Shown here piece by piece: positions 41,519 to 50,064 of a stretch of 64,000 bases of DNA. Below the pieces are notes generated by a model. The model was not told the DNA's origin. It saw only the letters and a list, made by a program, of their open reading frames with translations, and ran no database searches. The DNA comes from Nonomuraea sp. NEAU-A123 (GTDB taxonomy: Bacteria > Actinomycetota > Actinomycetes > Streptosporangiales > Streptosporangiaceae): assembly GCF_018603905.1 (NCBI RefSeq), contig NZ_JAHFZZ010000004.1, forward strand, positions 558,001 to 622,000. The letters are read 5' to 3'. How positions within the stretch are numbered: the first letter of the stretch is position 1; each line of letters starts with the position of its first letter. The position numbers and the translations under genes are program-made.

Positions 41519-42181
41519 ATGTTAGGGAAGGTCGCCGTGGGTGACAAGCTGAACAGTGAAACAGCGCGCGTCAGGGTCTATGTCGACAGCTTCAACCTCG
41601 ATTGCGGCCTGCGGCACCTGAGTGGTTGCCGTGACCTCTGGCTCGACCTGGTGACAATGGCCCGGGAACTGCTCGGGCCTGGGCAGAGGTTGGAGCGAGT
41701 CACCTATTTCACCGCGTTGGTCCGAGCCGACCCGCCCGCCGTCGAACGGCAGAGAGCCTACCTGGCCGCTCTGAAGGCCCACGGCGCCGACGTGGTGCTC
41801 GGCAGGTTCCAGAAGCAGTCGAAGGGATGCCGAGAGTGCGGCGCAACCTGGTTGTCCTACGCGGTGAAGGAGGCCCATGTCGCCCTCGCGAGCGCCATGA
41901 TCATTGACGTGGCACTCGATGAGGTCGATGTCGTCATGCTCGTGTCGGCCGATTCGGATTTCTGCGCGCCGGTCGAGAGGATCCGCAAGATCGACGGTCT
42001 GCGTGGCACCAAAACGAGGGTCGTCACCGTCTTCCCGCCGGGTAAGAGCGCGGAGGATTTGCGCAAGTGCAGCGACGCGTGCTTCCCCATCGACGCAGCC
42101 GTCGTGCGGCGTTCCCAGTTCCCCGACGTGGTGCATGGCCGCGACGGTGCCGTCTACCACCGTCCCCCGCACTGGAACTGA
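41519..42181 (+). CDS. NYN-domain (PIN-like) ribonuclease
   Basis: A 220-residue NYN protein. The acidic site is visible in VRVYVDSFNLDCG, IIDVALDEVDVVMLVSADSDF and the following RIRKIDGLRGTKTRVVTVFP. The insert SKGCRECGATW supplies a cysteine pair that may bind zinc. NYN nucleases cleave RNA and occur in defence or RNA-processing islands. ATG 41519; TTG 41507 and a GTG at about 41537 are alternatives. Codon use is visibly less GC-rich than in the flanking genes, suggesting transfer. Confidence 0.84.
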   Translation: MLGKVAVGDKLNSETARVRVYVDSFNLDCGLRHLSGCRDLWLDLVTMARELLGPGQRLERVTYFTALVRADPPAVERQRAYLAALKAHGADVVLGRFQKQSKGCRECGATWLSYAVKEAHVALASAMIIDVALDEVDVVMLVSADSDFCAPVERIRKIDGLRGTKTRVVTVFPPGKSAEDLRKCSDACFPIDAAVVRRSQFPDVVHGRDGAVYHRPPHWN

Positions 42182-42376
42182 CCGTTCACCGAACCCCCCG
42201 AAGGTAGTGCGCAACCACACCTCTGGTCAGGAAAGCGAATTTGGCAGATCATGCCCGTGTACGAGCACGCCCACGGGCCTAATGTGCCCGCAACGGCAGC
42301 ACGAATCTCAGGCGGGATGCAGAAGGAGCCTGCGGGGCGGCACTGGAAGCGGCGGCCCGGGTGAAGAGGGGCTCAC
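42182..42376 (+). promoter_or_regulatory. Leader region of the xanthine permease operon
   Basis: A 195-base non-coding region. GCCCGTG (42253-42259) and CACGGGC (42272-42278) form a hairpin that may terminate the NYN transcript. GAAGAGGGG before ATG 42377 is the ribosome-binding site. No known riboswitch was recognised. Confidence 0.4.
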
Positions 42377-43747
42377 ATGGTTTTCGGTTGGACCAAACAC
42401 GGCGACGGCAAGCACCTGGCTCCCGGTGAGATCGTCCGGCCCGACGAGCGGCTGACCTGGCCGCGCATGATCGGGTTCGGCGCGCAGCACGTGATCGCGA
42501 TGTTCGGCGCGACGTTCGTGTTCCCGCTGGTGATGGGGCTGGACCCGAACGTCGCGATCATGATGTCGGGTGTGGCCACGATCCTGTTCCTGCTGATCGT
42601 GAAGGGCCGGATACCCAGCTACCTCGGCACCAGCGCCTCGTTCGTGGGCGGGGTGTTCGCCATCAGGGCGATCTTCGGCGGCGACACCGCGGGCGCCGAC
42701 GCCATCGTGACCGGCGCGATCCTGGTCGTCGGGTTGGTGCTCGCGCTGGCCGGGGTGGCCGTGCACTTCCTCGGGGTGCAGATCATCCACCGGATCTTCC
42801 CGCCGATCGTCACCGGCGCGGTGGTCATGCTGATCGGGTTCGGGCTGGCGTACGTGGTGGCGGACGTCTACTGGCCGCAGGACCAGTGGATGGCGCTGAT
42901 CACGATGCTGGTGACGTTCGTGGTCGTGGTGGCGTTCAAGGGCTTCATCGGGCGGATCGGCATCCTCATCGGCCTGATCGCCGGGTACGCGCTGTCCTGG
43001 GTCGCCGACCAGCTCTTCGGCCAGGTGCCGGCCTACACCGACGGCGCGATCAAGATCGCCCCGCACCTGCGCGTCGATTTCTCCAAGCTCGGTGACGCGC
43101 CATGGGTGGGCCTGCCGTCGTTTCATCTGCCAGACTTCAAGTTCTCGGCCGTGCTGCTCGTGCTGCCCGCGGTGATCGCGCTGATCGCGGAGAACATCGG
43201 TCACGTCAAGGCCGTGGGAGAGATGACGCAGACCGACGTCGATCCGTACGTCGGCCGCGCCATCGCCGCCGACGGCCTCGCCACCGTGGTGACCAGCGCC
43301 GTCGGCGGCTCGCCCACCACCACCTACGCCGAGAACATCGGCGTCATGGCCGCCACCAAGGTCTACTCCACCGCCGCCTACTACATCGCCGGCATCATCG
43401 CCATCCTGTTCGGGCTCAGCCCGAAGTTCGGCGCGCTGGTCTCCGCCACTCCCTCTGGCGTACTGGGCGGTGTGACCGTCATCCTGTACGGCATGATCGG
43501 CCTTCTCGGCGCCAAGATCTGGATCGAGAACCGGGTGAACTTCGCCGACCCGGTCAACATGGTCCCCATCGGCGCGGGCATCATCCTGGCGATCGGACCG
43601 GTGAAGCAACTGATCAGCGGCGACTTCCGGCTGGAGGGCATCGCGTTGGGCACCATCGTCGTCGTGGGCGGCTACCACCTGCTGCGCGCCATCGCCGGGC
43701 GGGCCCCGGACGCCGGCCCGGCCCCCCTCGGGAGCGACGCCGGGTGA
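42377..43747 (+). CDS. Nucleobase:cation symporter-2 (uracil/xanthine permease)
   Basis: A 456-residue NCS2 transporter with about 14 membrane segments. QHVIAMFGATFVFPLVMGLD at the start, ENIGHVKAVGEMTQTDVDPY and GGSPTTTYAENIGVMAATKV are family signatures. Coupled by GTGA overlap to the molybdenum hydroxylase FAD subunit gene, so xanthine is the likely substrate, though UraA-type uracil transport is not excluded. Confidence 0.93.
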   Translation: MVFGWTKHGDGKHLAPGEIVRPDERLTWPRMIGFGAQHVIAMFGATFVFPLVMGLDPNVAIMMSGVATILFLLIVKGRIPSYLGTSASFVGGVFAIRAIFGGDTAGADAIVTGAILVVGLVLALAGVAVHFLGVQIIHRIFPPIVTGAVVMLIGFGLAYVVADVYWPQDQWMALITMLVTFVVVVAFKGFIGRIGILIGLIAGYALSWVADQLFGQVPAYTDGAIKIAPHLRVDFSKLGDAPWVGLPSFHLPDFKFSAVLLVLPAVIALIAENIGHVKAVGEMTQTDVDPYVGRAIAADGLATVVTSAVGGSPTTTYAENIGVMAATKVYSTAAYYIAGIIAILFGLSPKFGALVSATPSGVLGGVTVILYGMIGLLGAKIWIENRVNFADPVNMVPIGAGIILAIGPVKQLISGDFRLEGIALGTIVVVGGYHLLRAIAGRAPDAGPAPLGSDAG

Positions 43748-44625
43748 AGCCGCCGCCGTTCGAACACCACGCGCCGCGCGAGCTCGGCGAGGCCCTCGAC
43801 GTCCTCGCCGAGGTGGGCCCGCGCGGCAAGGTGCTGGCGGGCGGCCAGAGTCTGATCCCCATGCTCAACATGCGGCTGGCGGCGCCCGAGCATCTGGTCG
43901 ACATCAACCGCATCGCATCGCTGGCCACCGTCGAGCCGTCCACGGAAGGCGTCACCGTGGGCGCGCTGGCCAGGCACTCCCAGGTGGAGCGGCTGGCCGG
44001 GCATCCACTGCTGCGGCAGGCGCTCCGGCTGGTCGCCCACCCGGTGATCCGCAACCGGGGCACGGTGGTGGGCAGCCTGGTGCACGCCGACCCGGCCGCC
44101 GAGCTGCCGGCCGTGCTGGCCCTGCTCGGCGGGTCGGTGCGGCTGGCCCGCCTGGAGGGTCTGCGCGAGGTGGGGGCGGCGGAGTTCTTCGTCGGGCCGA
44201 TGGAGTCGGCCGTCCAGCCGGGCGAGCTGGCCGTCTCCGCATATTTCCCGTCACTTCCGCCGAGGTCCGGCACGGCGTTCCGCGAGGTGGCCAGGAGGCA
44301 CGGTGACTACGCCCTGGCCGGGGTGTGCGCGGTGGTCACGCTGGACGACGACCTGCACATCACCGCCGCCCGGGTGGCCTGCGTCAGCGTCGGCCCGGTG
44401 CCGGTCGTCGTGGACGTGGGCGGGCTGTGCGAGCGCCGTCCCGCCTCGACCGTCGACTGGGCGGCGGTGGCGCGGGCCGTACGGGAAGAGACCGAGCCGG
44501 AAGGCGACATCCACGCGAGCGCCGCTTACCGCCTGCAGCTGGTCGGCGTCCTCGCCGAGCAGGCGCTGAAGGACGCGGCCCGTGAGGCGGCGGGACCGTG
44601 GGGTAGCGACCCAGTAGGGACGTAA
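43744..44625 (+). CDS. Xanthine dehydrogenase-type FAD subunit
   Basis: A 293-residue FAD-binding_5 subunit passing electrons from the iron-sulfur subunit to the acceptor. KVLAGGQSLIPMLNMRLA binds FAD, and HPVIRNRGTVVGSLVHADPA is the second signature. The C-terminal CO_deh_flav_C domain starts near residue 180. GTG 43744 overlaps the permease stop. Confidence 0.92.
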   Translation: MKPPPFEHHAPRELGEALDVLAEVGPRGKVLAGGQSLIPMLNMRLAAPEHLVDINRIASLATVEPSTEGVTVGALARHSQVERLAGHPLLRQALRLVAHPVIRNRGTVVGSLVHADPAAELPAVLALLGGSVRLARLEGLREVGAAEFFVGPMESAVQPGELAVSAYFPSLPPRSGTAFREVARRHGDYALAGVCAVVTLDDDLHITAARVACVSVGPVPVVVDVGGLCERRPASTVDWAAVARAVREETEPEGDIHASAAYRLQLVGVLAEQALKDAAREAAGPWGSDPVGT

Positions 44626-44638
44626 AGGGGAGGCCGGT

Positions 44639-45115
44639 TTGGAGCACGAGATCACGCTGGTGGTGAACGGCGCCGCGCGGCGGGTGCGGGTGCCCGGGCG
44701 GCGGCTGCTGTCCGACTGCCTGCGCCACGACCTCGGGCTGACCGGCACCCACGTGGGCTGCGAGCACGGCGTGTGCGGGTGCTGCACGGTGCTGCTGGAC
44801 GGCGAGCCGGTGCGGTCGTGCCTGACGTTCGCGGTGACCGTCGACGGGCACGAGATCACCACGGTGGAGGGGCTGGCCGGGCCGGATGGGATGTCGGCGG
44901 TGCAGCGGGCGTTCGCGGAGTGCCACGGGCTGCAGTGCGGCTTCTGCACACCCGGCTTCCTCTGTACGGTGACCGCGCTGCTGCGGGACAACCCGGCGCC
45001 CACCGACGAGGAGGTGGTCGAAGGCATCTCCGGCAACCTGTGCCGCTGCACCGGCTACCAGAACATCGTCAAGGCCGTCCACCGGGCGGCGGAACTCATC
45101 GCCGAGGAGACCTAG
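44639..45115 (+). CDS. Xanthine dehydrogenase-type [2Fe-2S] subunit
   Basis: A 158-residue iron-sulfur subunit. The plant-type cluster is CEHGVCGCCTVLLDG with a further Cys, and the second cluster has CGFCTPGFLC and LCRCTGYQNIV. TTG 44639 with GGGGAGG upstream is chosen. Lies 13 bases after the FAD subunit and 2 before the molybdenum subunit. Confidence 0.93.
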   Translation: MEHEITLVVNGAARRVRVPGRRLLSDCLRHDLGLTGTHVGCEHGVCGCCTVLLDGEPVRSCLTFAVTVDGHEITTVEGLAGPDGMSAVQRAFAECHGLQCGFCTPGFLCTVTALLRDNPAPTDEEVVEGISGNLCRCTGYQNIVKAVHRAAELIAEET

Positions 45116-45117
45116 GG

Positions 45118-47511
45118 ATGACCACCAGGCTGTTTGGGGAGGCGGTCCAGCGCCGGGAGGACCCCAGGCTGCTCACCGGCGGCGGCCGGTACCTCGACGA
45201 CCTGGGCTCCGGCGCGCTGGAGGCGGCGTTCGTGCGGTCGCCGCACGCCCACGCCCGCATCCGCGACATCGACGTGAGCGCCGCGCTCGACGTCGACGGC
45301 CTGGTCGCGATCTACACCTGGGAGGACCTGCCCGAACGGGTGGGCCGCCCCCTGCCCCTGCTGATCCCGCATCCCGCGCTCACCCACGGCCGTACCGCCT
45401 ACCCGCTGGCCAGGGACGTCGTCCGGCACGTGGGCGAGCCGGTGGTGATGGTCGTGGCGAGGGACCGCTACCTGGCCGAGGACGCGTGCGGGCTGATCGA
45501 GGTCGACTACGAGCCGCTCAAGCCGGTGGTGGGCCTGGAGGAGGCGGTCCAGGGCGCGCAGCTCGTGCACGAGGACGTACCGGGCAACGTGGGCGCTCAC
45601 CTGGTGCAGGAGGTGCCGAGCCGGACGGGCCGGAGCGCCCGTGAGGCCATCGAGGCGTCGCCGCACACGCTGGCCTTCCGGCTCGACATCGAGCGCAGCG
45701 CGAGTATGCCGCTGGAGGGCCGCGGCGTGTACGCCCGGTGGGACGGCTCCGACCTGCGCGTCTACACCAGCACCCAGACCTCGACCAGTGTTCGCATGGC
45801 CGTCGCCGCCGCCCTGGGCCTGCCCCTGCCGCACGTCGAGGTGATCGCGCCCGACGTGGGCGGCGGGTTCGGGGTGAAGATCGTGCACCCGTGGCCGGAG
45901 GAGATCCTGGTGCCGTGGGCGGCGATGCGCCTCGGCCAGGAGGTCAAGTGGACCGAGGACCGGCGCGAGCACTTCATCTCCTCGGCGCACGAGCGGGGCC
46001 AGGTGCAGCACGTCAGGGTCGGGTTCGACGACGACGGGGTGGTCAACGGGCTGGACGTGACGATCCTGCACGATCACGGCGCCTACACGCCGTACGGGAT
46101 CATTGTCCCGATCATCACCTCGACGCAGTTGCTCGGGCCGTACCGGATCGGGGCCTATCGGGTCGAGTTCTCCGCCGTCTACACCAACACCGTGCAGGTC
46201 ACTCCATACCGGGGAGCGGGACGGCCGCAGGCCGTGTTCTGCATGGAGCGGACGATGGACAAGATCGCTCGCTACCTGGGCAAGGATCGCACCGAGGTGC
46301 GCGCGGCGAACTTCATCGGGCCCGACGAGTTCCCCTACGACCAGGGCATGACGTTCCAGGACGGGCGCCCGCTGATCTACGACAGCGGCGACTATCCCAC
46401 GATGCTCCGCATGATCAAGGAGCTCATCGGCTGGGACGACTTCGAGCCCGCCGAGCACCGGGGCATCGGCATCGGCTGTTACGTCGAGGGCACCGGCGTC
46501 GGCCCGTACGAGGGCGGTCACGTCCAGATCACCTCAGACGGCCGCGTACACGTCTCCACCGGGCTCACCTCGCAGGGGCAGGGCCACGAGACCGTGTTCG
46601 CCCAGATCGCCGCCACCGAGCTGGGTGTGCCCATCGAGCGGATCTCGGTCGTCACGGGCGACACGCGCAGGTTCGGGTACGCGGTGGGCACGTTCGCCTC
46701 CCGCGCGGCGGTGATGAGCGGCAACGCCATCGCGCTGGCCTGCCGCAAGGTGCGCGAGAAGGCGCTGCGCATCGCCGCCGAGGCGCTGGAGGCCGACCCG
46801 GGCGACCTGGAGATCGCCGACGGCCTGGTGCACGTCGTGGGCACCCCCTCCGCCTCGATCCCGCTGTCCACGGTCGCGGTCCTGGCCAACCCCCTGCGGT
46901 ACGCCTTCGACGAGGAGACGGCCAAGGCGACCCAGTTCTCCGGCACCGCCTCGCCCGACAAACCGCCGGTGGCCGAGGGCGACGAGCCGGGGCTGGAGGG
47001 GCGTGACTACTATTCGCCGATCAGGTCCACGTTCGCGGCCGGGATGCACGCCGCCATCGTCGAGACCGACCCGCTGACCGCCGAGATCAAGGTCCTGCGG
47101 TACGCCGTCGTGCACGACTGCGGCCGGCTGATCAACCCGATGATCGTGGAGGGACAGATCCACGGGGGAGTGGCCCAGGGCATCGGCGGCGCCCTGTACG
47201 AGCGGATGGTGTACGACGGGCACGGGCAACTGCTCAACGCCTCGTTCATGGACTTCCTCATGCCGTACGTCACCGAGATCCCGCACATCGAGACCGCCCA
47301 CCTGGAGACGCCGTCGCCGCTCAACCCGCTCGGCATCAAGGGGGCGGGGGAGGCCGGGGTGATCCCGGTCTCGGCGGTGATCGCGGGGGCGATCGAGGAC
47401 GCGGAGGGCATCGAGATCGACCGCATGCCGATCTCGCCGTCCGAGCTGTTCGACCTCAGGAACCTCGCCGGACAGGACGCTCAAACCCCGTGCGATGATC
47501 GGGAGCCATGA
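45118..47511 (+). CDS. Molybdenum hydroxylase large subunit (xanthine dehydrogenase/form II CoxL)
   Basis: A 797-residue molybdopterin-cytosine/pterin-binding catalytic subunit. The active-site loop reads VTPYRGAGRPQAVFCMERTM, the form II pattern without the AYRCSFR cysteine of true CO dehydrogenase, and the catalytic glutamate is in GIKGAGEAGVIPV. The permease and PucR context favours purine (xanthine) oxidation, but the exact substrate is not fixed by sequence. The stop overlaps the start of the LRR gene (ATGA). No XdhC or molybdenum-insertion gene is nearby. Confidence 0.9.
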   Translation: MTTRLFGEAVQRREDPRLLTGGGRYLDDLGSGALEAAFVRSPHAHARIRDIDVSAALDVDGLVAIYTWEDLPERVGRPLPLLIPHPALTHGRTAYPLARDVVRHVGEPVVMVVARDRYLAEDACGLIEVDYEPLKPVVGLEEAVQGAQLVHEDVPGNVGAHLVQEVPSRTGRSAREAIEASPHTLAFRLDIERSASMPLEGRGVYARWDGSDLRVYTSTQTSTSVRMAVAAALGLPLPHVEVIAPDVGGGFGVKIVHPWPEEILVPWAAMRLGQEVKWTEDRREHFISSAHERGQVQHVRVGFDDDGVVNGLDVTILHDHGAYTPYGIIVPIITSTQLLGPYRIGAYRVEFSAVYTNTVQVTPYRGAGRPQAVFCMERTMDKIARYLGKDRTEVRAANFIGPDEFPYDQGMTFQDGRPLIYDSGDYPTMLRMIKELIGWDDFEPAEHRGIGIGCYVEGTGVGPYEGGHVQITSDGRVHVSTGLTSQGQGHETVFAQIAATELGVPIERISVVTGDTRRFGYAVGTFASRAAVMSGNAIALACRKVREKALRIAAEALEADPGDLEIADGLVHVVGTPSASIPLSTVAVLANPLRYAFDEETAKATQFSGTASPDKPPVAEGDEPGLEGRDYYSPIRSTFAAGMHAAIVETDPLTAEIKVLRYAVVHDCGRLINPMIVEGQIHGGVAQGIGGALYERMVYDGHGQLLNASFMDFLMPYVTEIPHIETAHLETPSPLNPLGIKGAGEAGVIPVSAVIAGAIEDAEGIEIDRMPISPSELFDLRNLAGQDAQTPCDDREP

Positions 47512-48557
47512 CGATCCCGGACGAACTGCGCGCACCCGGCGCGGGTCTGACCACGTTCCCCGGCTCGGCCGCCGAACTCGGCGAGGTGCGGCTGATCGAC
47601 CTGGCCTGGAACGAGCTCGCCGAGGTTCCCGCGTGGCTGGGCGGCCTGAGGTCGCTGGCCGAACTCCGGCTCGACGGCAACCGCCTGAGCTCGCTGCCGA
47701 GCCTGGCCGGACTCACCGGGCTGCGGGCGCTGCACCTCGACGGCAACCGGCTGACCGAGGTGCCCGGCTGCCCGCCGTCCCTCGAGACACTCTCCCTGTA
47801 CGGCAACGCCATCGAGACGCTGCCCGTGCGGCTCGCCGGCGGGCTGCGGCACCTGGCGGCGGGCGGCAACCGGCTGACCGGCGTCCCCGACGCGCTGTGG
47901 AAGCTGGCCCGGCTCGAATCGCTCAACCTGGCCGAGAACGCGCTCACCGAGGTGCCCGCGGCGATCGGCGGGCTGACCCGGCTGCGCATGCTCGACCTCG
48001 GGCACAACCAGCTCACCGCGATCCCGCCGGAGATCGGCGACCTGGGCCTGACCGACTACCTCTACCTGAGCGACAACCGGTTCACCGAGGTGCCCGCCGC
48101 GATCGGCCGGCTCGACCGGCTCGCCTACCTCAACGTGACCGACAACCGGCTGACCGGCCTGCCCGAGGCGCTCGGCGGCATGGCGTCGCTGGTCGAGCTG
48201 CGGCTCTACAACAACCGCCTGGCGGCGCTGCCCGGCTCCATCGGCGGTCTGGGCCGGCTGCGCGAGCTGCACCTGCAGGGCAACCGGCTGGCCGCGCTGC
48301 CTGACTCGATCGGCGAGCTCGGCGAGCTACGCGTGCTCGACCTGCGCAACAACCAGTTGCGCTCGCTCACCGGCGCGGTCGCGGGGCTGGCCCGGCTCAC
48401 GCACCTGGACCTCCGCAACAACCGGCTCAGGACGCTGCCCGAGAGCCTCGGCGAGCTGCCCGCGCTGGAGAAGCTCGACCTGCGCTGGAACAAACTCGAC
48501 GGCGAGCCTGACGCGCTGCGCCGCCTGGCCGAGCGCGGCTGCGTCGTCCTGCGGTGA
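47508..48557 (+). CDS. Leucine-rich repeat protein
   Basis: A 349-residue protein made almost wholly of about 13 LRRs of the bacterial type, e.g. LAELRLDGNRLSSLPSLAGL and LRELHLQGNRLAALPDSIGE. No signal peptide, membrane span or enzyme domain. Its ATG overlaps the molybdenum hydroxylase stop, an unusual partnership; it may be a chaperone or simply read through. A lipoprotein gene follows 59 bases later. Confidence 0.9.
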   Translation: MTIPDELRAPGAGLTTFPGSAAELGEVRLIDLAWNELAEVPAWLGGLRSLAELRLDGNRLSSLPSLAGLTGLRALHLDGNRLTEVPGCPPSLETLSLYGNAIETLPVRLAGGLRHLAAGGNRLTGVPDALWKLARLESLNLAENALTEVPAAIGGLTRLRMLDLGHNQLTAIPPEIGDLGLTDYLYLSDNRFTEVPAAIGRLDRLAYLNVTDNRLTGLPEALGGMASLVELRLYNNRLAALPGSIGGLGRLRELHLQGNRLAALPDSIGELGELRVLDLRNNQLRSLTGAVAGLARLTHLDLRNNRLRTLPESLGELPALEKLDLRWNKLDGEPDALRRLAERGCVVLR

Positions 48558-48616
48558 ATCTCGGTTTTATCTCAACCGAAGTGAACCGGCCCTATGAGGG
48601 TTGCGTATCTCGGCAC

Positions 48617-49081
48617 ATGACGACATTTCCACGTCTGGCTGCTTCTGTACTGCTGGTCGGGCTCGCCGCCGGCTGTACGAACGCCAGCGGCGCCGTAGGA
48701 GCGGGCGAGAGCGCTGCGAACGCTGGGGGCGAAGCCATCGTGCAGAAGCCCGCTGTGGTCGACAACAACGTTTACACCGTCGAGCAATTGGCGGAGAAGG
48801 TGGGCTGCAAGCCGAAGATCCAGGTGAATGCCACGGACCTTCGTACGGGCTACTGCAAGACCCAGGACGGCGAGTTCTTCGTGAACACGTTCGCCACCCA
48901 GGCCGGTAAAGACGTCTGGATGGACACCGCGCCCGAATACAACCCGCACCTGGTCGGAAACCGATGGACCGTGCTGTCCAGCCGCAAGGTGCTCGACCTG
49001 TTGAAGGAGCGTCTCCACGGTGAGCTCCATCTCAAGGACCACAGGACCAAACAGATGCAGACTGGCGGCACCACCGGCTGA
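48617..49081 (+). CDS. Putative lipoprotein
   Basis: A 154-residue protein with a lipobox (LVGLAAGC, about residue 21) after a short signal peptide, then the mature part with VYTVEQLAEKVGCKPKIQVN and YCKTQDGEFFVNTFATQAGK. The two cysteines outside the lipobox may bond. No known family. ATG 48617 is chosen because it opens the signal sequence. Confidence 0.75.
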   Translation: MTTFPRLAASVLLVGLAAGCTNASGAVGAGESAANAGGEAIVQKPAVVDNNVYTVEQLAEKVGCKPKIQVNATDLRTGYCKTQDGEFFVNTFATQAGKDVWMDTAPEYNPHLVGNRWTVLSSRKVLDLLKERLHGELHLKDHRTKQMQTGGTTG

Positions 49082-49086
49082 CGGAG

Positions 49087-49117
49087 GGCTGGGAAGGCGG
49101 TGGGAGTCCTCCCAGCC
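49087..49117. terminator. Hairpin between lipoprotein and LamG genes
   Basis: GGCTGGGA (49087-49094) and TCCCAGCC (49110-49117) are perfectly complementary; convergent genes lie on each side. Confidence 0.6.
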
Positions 49118-49125
49118 CCAGCCGT

Positions 49126-50064
49126 TCAGCCTCGGGTCGCCAGCTTGTACTGGGCCCAGATCTCGATGGGCGCGGCGACCCTGTCGAGGAACATCAGGTC
49201 GTCCATCCGGCAGTTACAAGGGTTGTTCTCTCTGGTGTTCTGCGGGTAGCTTCCGCCGATCTTGATGCCTCGGGGGTCGGTGGCCGAGGTCAGATCGGGT
49301 TCGGGCGCCCCCTCCACGGCCCACGGGTCGCCGGTGAGCGTGTAGAAGCCGTCGAGCGGGTGGCCGTTCTTGTACAGCTTCATCGTGGTGTTGTCGTAGT
49401 CGAACGTGGCCGCGAGGAAGACCCATTCGTTCAGCGGGAGCACGCTCTGCCAGGGCTCGCTCGCGGCGAACGTCTGGGAGCTGCCGCCGTCGACGCGCCT
49501 GCCCAGCGCGACCACGCGCAGCTCCCCGTTCACCGTGATGAGTTCGAGCAGGGCCCGCACGTCGTGGCCCTGGGAGTTGCCGCTGAGCACTCCGGCCAGC
49601 CCGATCGCTCCGTACTGGTCGGCCGGGTCCTCGGTGTTGGAATTGGGGCTCGGGTTCTGGCCGGTCATCTTGAACCAGCCCATGACGGTGGCGCCCTTGA
49701 CGGCGTTGAAGGCGTGCAGGGTGGGCACTCCGGTCTCGGAGTAGATCCCGGCCTTCCAGTCGTCGTTGCCCGTCGTGGCGGGGTTCACCTGCTGGAGCTG
49801 GATGGCGTGCCCGCTGCCCCGGTGGGCGTTGTCGGCCACGCGCATGGCGGCGCCGCCGTTGATCAGCGTGATGTTCGTACCCGACCTGCCCTGGTCGCGC
49901 TCCTGCGCGGGGTCTCCGGGGGCCGGGTGGTCGAAGTCGTACGCGGCGACGAGGTTGTGGCGCAGCGTGGGCAGCACGCCGGGCCGGTCGTGGGCGGCGG
50001 CCGGGGTGGCGACCGTCGCCGTCAGCACGAGAGCCAGCACAGGGGCCAGATACCGGTGTCTCAT
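49126..50064 (-). CDS. Secreted LamG-like protein
   Basis: A 312-residue secreted protein: signal peptide to about residue 24 (LALVLTATVATPAAAHD), then a concanavalin-like/LamG fold (LVAAYDFDHPAPG, EWVFLAATFDYDNTTMKLYK). These domains bind sugars or proteins. Start ATG 50064 overlaps the preceding sugar dehydrogenase stop by four bases. Last of the operon. Confidence 0.83.
   Translation of the reverse strand: MRHRYLAPVLALVLTATVATPAAAHDRPGVLPTLRHNLVAAYDFDHPAPGDPAQERDQGRSGTNITLINGGAAMRVADNAHRGSGHAIQLQQVNPATTGNDDWKAGIYSETGVPTLHAFNAVKGATVMGWFKMTGQNPSPNSNTEDPADQYGAIGLAGVLSGNSQGHDVRALLELITVNGELRVVALGRRVDGGSSQTFAASEPWQSVLPLNEWVFLAATFDYDNTTMKLYKNGHPLDGFYTLTGDPWAVEGAPEPDLTSATDPRGIKIGGSYPQNTRENNPCNCRMDDLMFLDRVAAPIEIWAQYKLATRG

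Noticed and set aside
42182..42376. Purine or xanthine riboswitch before the permease
   Set aside because: Only a simple 7-bp hairpin is seen; none of the conserved junction sequences of known purine-sensing RNAs.
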